A DNA stretch of 8,320 nucleotides from Pseudomonadota bacterium (GTDB lineage: Bacteria; Pseudomonadota; Gammaproteobacteria; UBA4575). Below the pieces are notes generated by a model that saw only the letters and a list, made by a program, of their open reading frames with translations, was not told the origin of the DNA and made no database searches. Made by a program: the position numbers and the translations under genes. Positions 6,643 through 8,320 of the stretch are shown here, one piece after another (the stretch's first letter is position 1; every line of letters begins with the position of its first letter). The stretch is from the NCBI GenBank assembly GCA_009839635.1, contig VXPJ01000110.1:1-8320 (forward strand). The letters are read 5' to 3'.

Positions 6643-7314
6643 CTAGTCGTTGCCTGCAAATCCTACCAGGTGCAACAGGGAAATGAAGATGTTGTATATG
6701 CTCAGGTAGATCGAGGTTGTGGCAATGACATAGTTGGTGACCCCGCCATTGATGATACGGCTGGTATCAAACAGGATAAAGCCACTGAATATCAGGATGA
6801 CCGCAGCATTGATGGCCAGCCACAGGCCCGGCATGTTGAGGAAGATTCCGGCCAGTGCAGCCAGCAAAACCACCATCAGTCCAGAAAACAGGAATCCTCC
6901 CAGGAAGCTGAAATCGCGTTGCGTGGCCAGTGCATAGCCTGAAAGTCCGATGAACACAACCGCAGTGCCCCCGAGGGATGTTGCAATGGCCTGTGCGCCA
7001 TGGGCCATGTTCAGATAGAAATTCAGCACCGGTCCGAGCCCGAAGCCCAGCAGGCCCGTAAAGGCAAATACAACGGCAATGCCGGCTGCAGATTCAGCCG
7101 TGCGGGGCAGCACGAACCAGATTAGCGCAAGGGCGGCAAAGGAACAGATCAGACTGGTACCGTGACCGACGTGCAGTACGGTCGACAAGGCGGCCATCAG
7201 TGCACTGAAAATCAGGGTAGCTGAAAGAAGTGCATAGGTATTGCGCAGCACCTTGTTGGTGGCCAAGACACTAGCCTGGCTCACACTACTCATTTGCAGT
7301 CTTGGATCGCTCAT
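6643..7314 (-). CDS. Bax inhibitor-1/YccA family integral membrane protein
   Basis: This 223-residue inner-membrane protein has seven hydrophobic helices (about 26-46, 53-70, 76-98, 108-129, 134-157, 162-182 and 196-218), matching the TMBIM/BI-1 family. The N-terminal NKVLRNTYALLS (20-31) and the C-terminal LFDTSRIINGG (181-191) are typical of proteobacterial YccA-like members. E. coli YccA interacts with the FtsH protease, and YetJ of Bacillus is a pH-sensitive calcium leak channel; neither role can be assumed here. D183 matches the first conserved Asp of the YetJ pair, while the position corresponding by eye to the second is Ser205 (YLSIYNIF). The start ATG 7314 has GGAG about eleven bases upstream. 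It is first gene of a likely two-gene unit. Confidence 0.93.
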   Translation of the reverse strand: MSDPRLQMSSVSQASVLATNKVLRNTYALLSATLIFSALMAALSTVLHVGHGTSLICSFAALALIWFVLPRTAESAAGIAVVFAFTGLLGFGLGPVLNFYLNMAHGAQAIATSLGGTAVVFIGLSGYALATQRDFSFLGGFLFSGLMVVLLAALAGIFLNMPGLWLAINAAVILIFSGFILFDTSRIINGGVTNYVIATTSIYLSIYNIFISLLHLVGFAGND

Positions 7315-7348
7315 ATTTGCTTGTTCTCCAGAATAAAATAAATGTTTG

Positions 7349-7361
7349 ATGTTACTAACAT
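7349..7361. repeat. 13-base palindrome at the BI-1 gene promoter
   Basis: ATGTTACTAACAT is a perfect six-base inverted repeat around a single central base. It covers most of the predicted -10 box of the BI-1 gene, where a repressor could bind. A palindrome of this size is expected by chance about twice in a window this long, so only the position makes it notable. Confidence 0.35.
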
Positions 7362-7384
7362 AATGGTTTTCTAGACGAATTCAA
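7357..7384 (-). promoter_or_regulatory. Candidate sigma70-type promoter for the BI-1/61-residue unit
   Basis: On the minus strand, TTGAAT (plus 7379-7384) and TATGTT (plus 7357-7362) are separated by 16 bases. Both match the consensus at four or more positions, in an AT-rich stretch that stands out from its surroundings. The leader to the BI-1 ATG would be roughly 35 bases. Confidence 0.45.
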
Positions 7385-7461
7385 GTCATCTTTGCTACTT
7401 TTTAGACAACATCAGCGCTGGTAGTTCCCGGTCCCATTCGGGTATTCTTCCCAGCCTGACC

Positions 7462-7549
7462 GGAGAGGTGGCAGAGTGGTCGAATGCGGCGGTCTTGAAA
7501 ACCGTTGACTCGAAAGGGTCCGGGGGTTCGAATCCCTCCCTCTCCGCCA
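7462..7549 (+). tRNA. tRNA-Ser, anticodon UGA
   Basis: This is an 88-base class II tRNA that reads serine UCN codons. The acceptor arms GGAGAGG (7462-7468) and CCTCTCC (7539-7545) pair fully. G7546 is the discriminator expected for tRNA-Ser, and CCA is encoded (7547-7549). The anticodon loop CTTGAAA (7494-7500) carries TGA at 7496-7498. The T loop TTCGAAT (7527-7533) is canonical. The long variable arm between anticodon and T stems is the identity feature of tRNA-Ser and the binding site of the SerS coiled coil. A weak TATTCT at 7443-7448 might be its -10 box, with no convincing -35. No clear terminator follows. Confidence 0.97.
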
Positions 7550-7709
7550 GTTGAACACTAATCAGAGATTACCATCTGTAGCTGAAATCATCCGAGGTTC
7601 GTTCTGCAAACATCTTGCAGACAGCGGATCAGGAGACTCATGAATCCCGGGGTATTTTCGTGTAAGGTGGCACTGATACTTTGGGTGCGAGAAATTCACA
7701 CAGGATTTC

Positions 7710-7901
7710 ATGACAAAAATACTTGTTGTAGCAGGTGCTGTCTCTGCATTCATCGGCATTGCAATCGGGGTGTTCGCACTGGTTCGATCCGGTGTCATCG
7801 AGCCCGGGCTAGGGATTCTGATGTTGATCTGCCTGTTGGGGATGTATGTGGGCTTTGGAATCTTGATTGCCGTGTACCGGCTAGTGAACCGGCTGGAGTG
7901 A
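7710..7901 (+). CDS. Small two-helix membrane protein, unknown function
   Basis: This is a 63-residue protein made almost entirely of two hydrophobic helices (about 4-26 and 32-55), separated by a short SGVIEPG turn and ending in a charged RLVNRLE tail. The helices are Gly- and Ala-rich (IGIAIGVFA, LLGMYVGFGI), which suggests close helix packing. I do not recognise a family. ATG 7710 is preceded by AGGA (7702-7705) at a short spacing of four bases. It lies 160 bases after tRNA-Ser and 60 bases before the dihydroorotase-like gene on the same strand. Co-transcription with that gene is possible unless the intervening hairpin stops it. Base composition and membrane-like residue choice support a real gene, but no homology evidence is available. 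Confidence 0.6.
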   Translation: MTKILVVAGAVSAFIGIAIGVFALVRSGVIEPGLGILMLICLLGMYVGFGILIAVYRLVNRLE

Positions 7902-7910
7902 GGGGCCTTC

Positions 7911-7932
7911 CCGCGGCCACGCGGCTTGCTTG
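7911..7932 (+). terminator. Weak hairpin after the 63-residue gene, possible terminator
   Basis: CCGCG (7911-7915) pairs with CGCGG (7920-7924) around a GCCA loop, followed by CTTGCTTGTTT, which is T-rich but interrupted. It lies ten bases after the stop codon. The all-GC stem is short and the tail is poor, so read-through into the next gene is plausible. Confidence 0.3.
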
Positions 7933-7961
7933 TTTCTAATGGATCTTGGAAAAGTAGTCTT

Positions 7962-8320
7962 ATGCACGACCTTTTGATCACCAATGCACGCGTGGTCAAC
8001 AATCACGTTATCACCGAACAGGATGTCCTGGTATCGGACAAGCGGATCACGCATATTGATGCGGACCTGCAGCACAAACCAGCAAAACGCGTCATCGATG
8101 CCGGCGGAAAGTTCCTGATCCCCGGGATGATCGATGATCAGGTTCACTTTCGCGAACCAGGTCTGACCCACAAAGCAGAGATTGCCACCGAATCGCGTGC
8201 TGCCATTGCAGGTGGCATCACGAGCTTCATGGACATGCCCAATGTTTCCCCCCCGACCTTGACCGTTGACATGCTGCGAGACAAGTACAGGATCGGAGCC
8301 AAACGCGCGCGAGCGAACTA
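7962..8320 (+). CDS. pyrC: Dihydroorotase-like amidohydrolase (3' end outside window)
   Basis: The first 119 codons of a metal-dependent cyclic amidohydrolase, probably dihydroorotase, which interconverts N-carbamoyl-aspartate and dihydroorotate in pyrimidine synthesis. The N-terminal beta-rich segment (LLITNARVVNN, 4-14) leads into FLIPGMIDDQVHFREPGLTH (51-70), the class I dihydroorotase signature. AAIAGGITSFMDMPN (80-94) follows. The usual metal-binding HxH is Gln60-x-His62 here, with Arg64 in place for substrate carboxylate binding. I recall the same DDQVHFREPG form in Bacteroidota-type dihydroorotases, so it may mark a subfamily rather than a defect. The carbamylated Lys and remaining ligands lie beyond the window. 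ATG 7962 has GGAAAAG upstream as a modest ribosome site. Allantoinase or dihydropyrimidinase are less likely alternatives. Confidence 0.85.
   Translation, partial: MHDLLITNARVVNNHVITEQDVLVSDKRITHIDADLQHKPAKRVIDAGGKFLIPGMIDDQVHFREPGLTHKAEIATESRAAIAGGITSFMDMPNVSPPTLTVDMLRDKYRIGAKRARAN

Noticed and set aside
6349..6942. Plus-strand open frame of 197 codons after yajQ
   Set aside because: It overlaps the yajQ end and runs antisense through the 61-residue and BI-1 genes. Its Gln/Asp/His-rich translation is typical of antisense to membrane-protein genes.
7427..7442. CCCG/CGGG hairpin upstream of tRNA-Ser
   Set aside because: Four-base stem with no T tract, in the region expected to hold the tRNA promoter; probably chance.
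7550..7709. tRNA-Ser 3' end as an attachment site for an integrated element
   Set aside because: No integrase gene and no duplicated tRNA 3' end occurs downstream in the window. The following genes look like ordinary backbone. The 160 bases hold nothing I can name.

Overview
The window looks like ordinary chromosomal backbone of a Proteobacterium, most likely a Gammaproteobacterium. This rests on a crcB-serS gene pair, a YajQ protein, a Bax-inhibitor-1 protein of the gammaproteobacterial type (NKVLRNTYALLS near the N terminus), a complete glcDEF cluster and base composition that by eye is in the mid-50s % GC. The species cannot be named from this sequence. No mobile element, CRISPR array, phage gene or obvious foreign island is visible.

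Left part (1-3088, minus strand): the glycolate oxidase operon, transcribed glcD-glcE-glcF, with glcF cut by the window edge. The genes are nearly contiguous (3 and 5 bases apart). GlcD and GlcE are the flavin subunits and GlcF the iron-sulfur subunit of the complex that oxidises glycolate to glyoxylate. A 178-base divergent spacer (3089-3266) separates the operon from crcB. It holds a plausible glc promoter and a cluster of inverted repeats that could be operator sites.

Middle (3267-6395): a plus-strand run of crcB (fluoride channel), serS (seryl-tRNA synthetase) and a MOSC-domain protein, probably one operon ending at a small terminator near 5470-5497. A convergent DUF423 membrane protein follows on the minus strand. 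Only 50 bases separate its start from the divergent yajQ.

Right part (6445-8320): on the minus strand, a seven-helix Bax inhibitor-1 family protein followed by a 61-residue, two-helix membrane protein, probably co-transcribed. On the plus strand come tRNA-Ser(UGA), a 63-residue two-helix membrane protein, and the first 119 codons of a dihydroorotase-like amidohydrolase that runs off the end. The amidohydrolase has Gln where the first His of the metal-binding HxH motif is normally found.

No intergenic stretch exceeds 300 bases. I see no convincing undescribed multi-gene system. The best leads are the QxH amidohydrolase, the repeat cluster between glcD and crcB, the Asp-to-Ser variation in the Bax-inhibitor-1 protein, and the two small membrane proteins.
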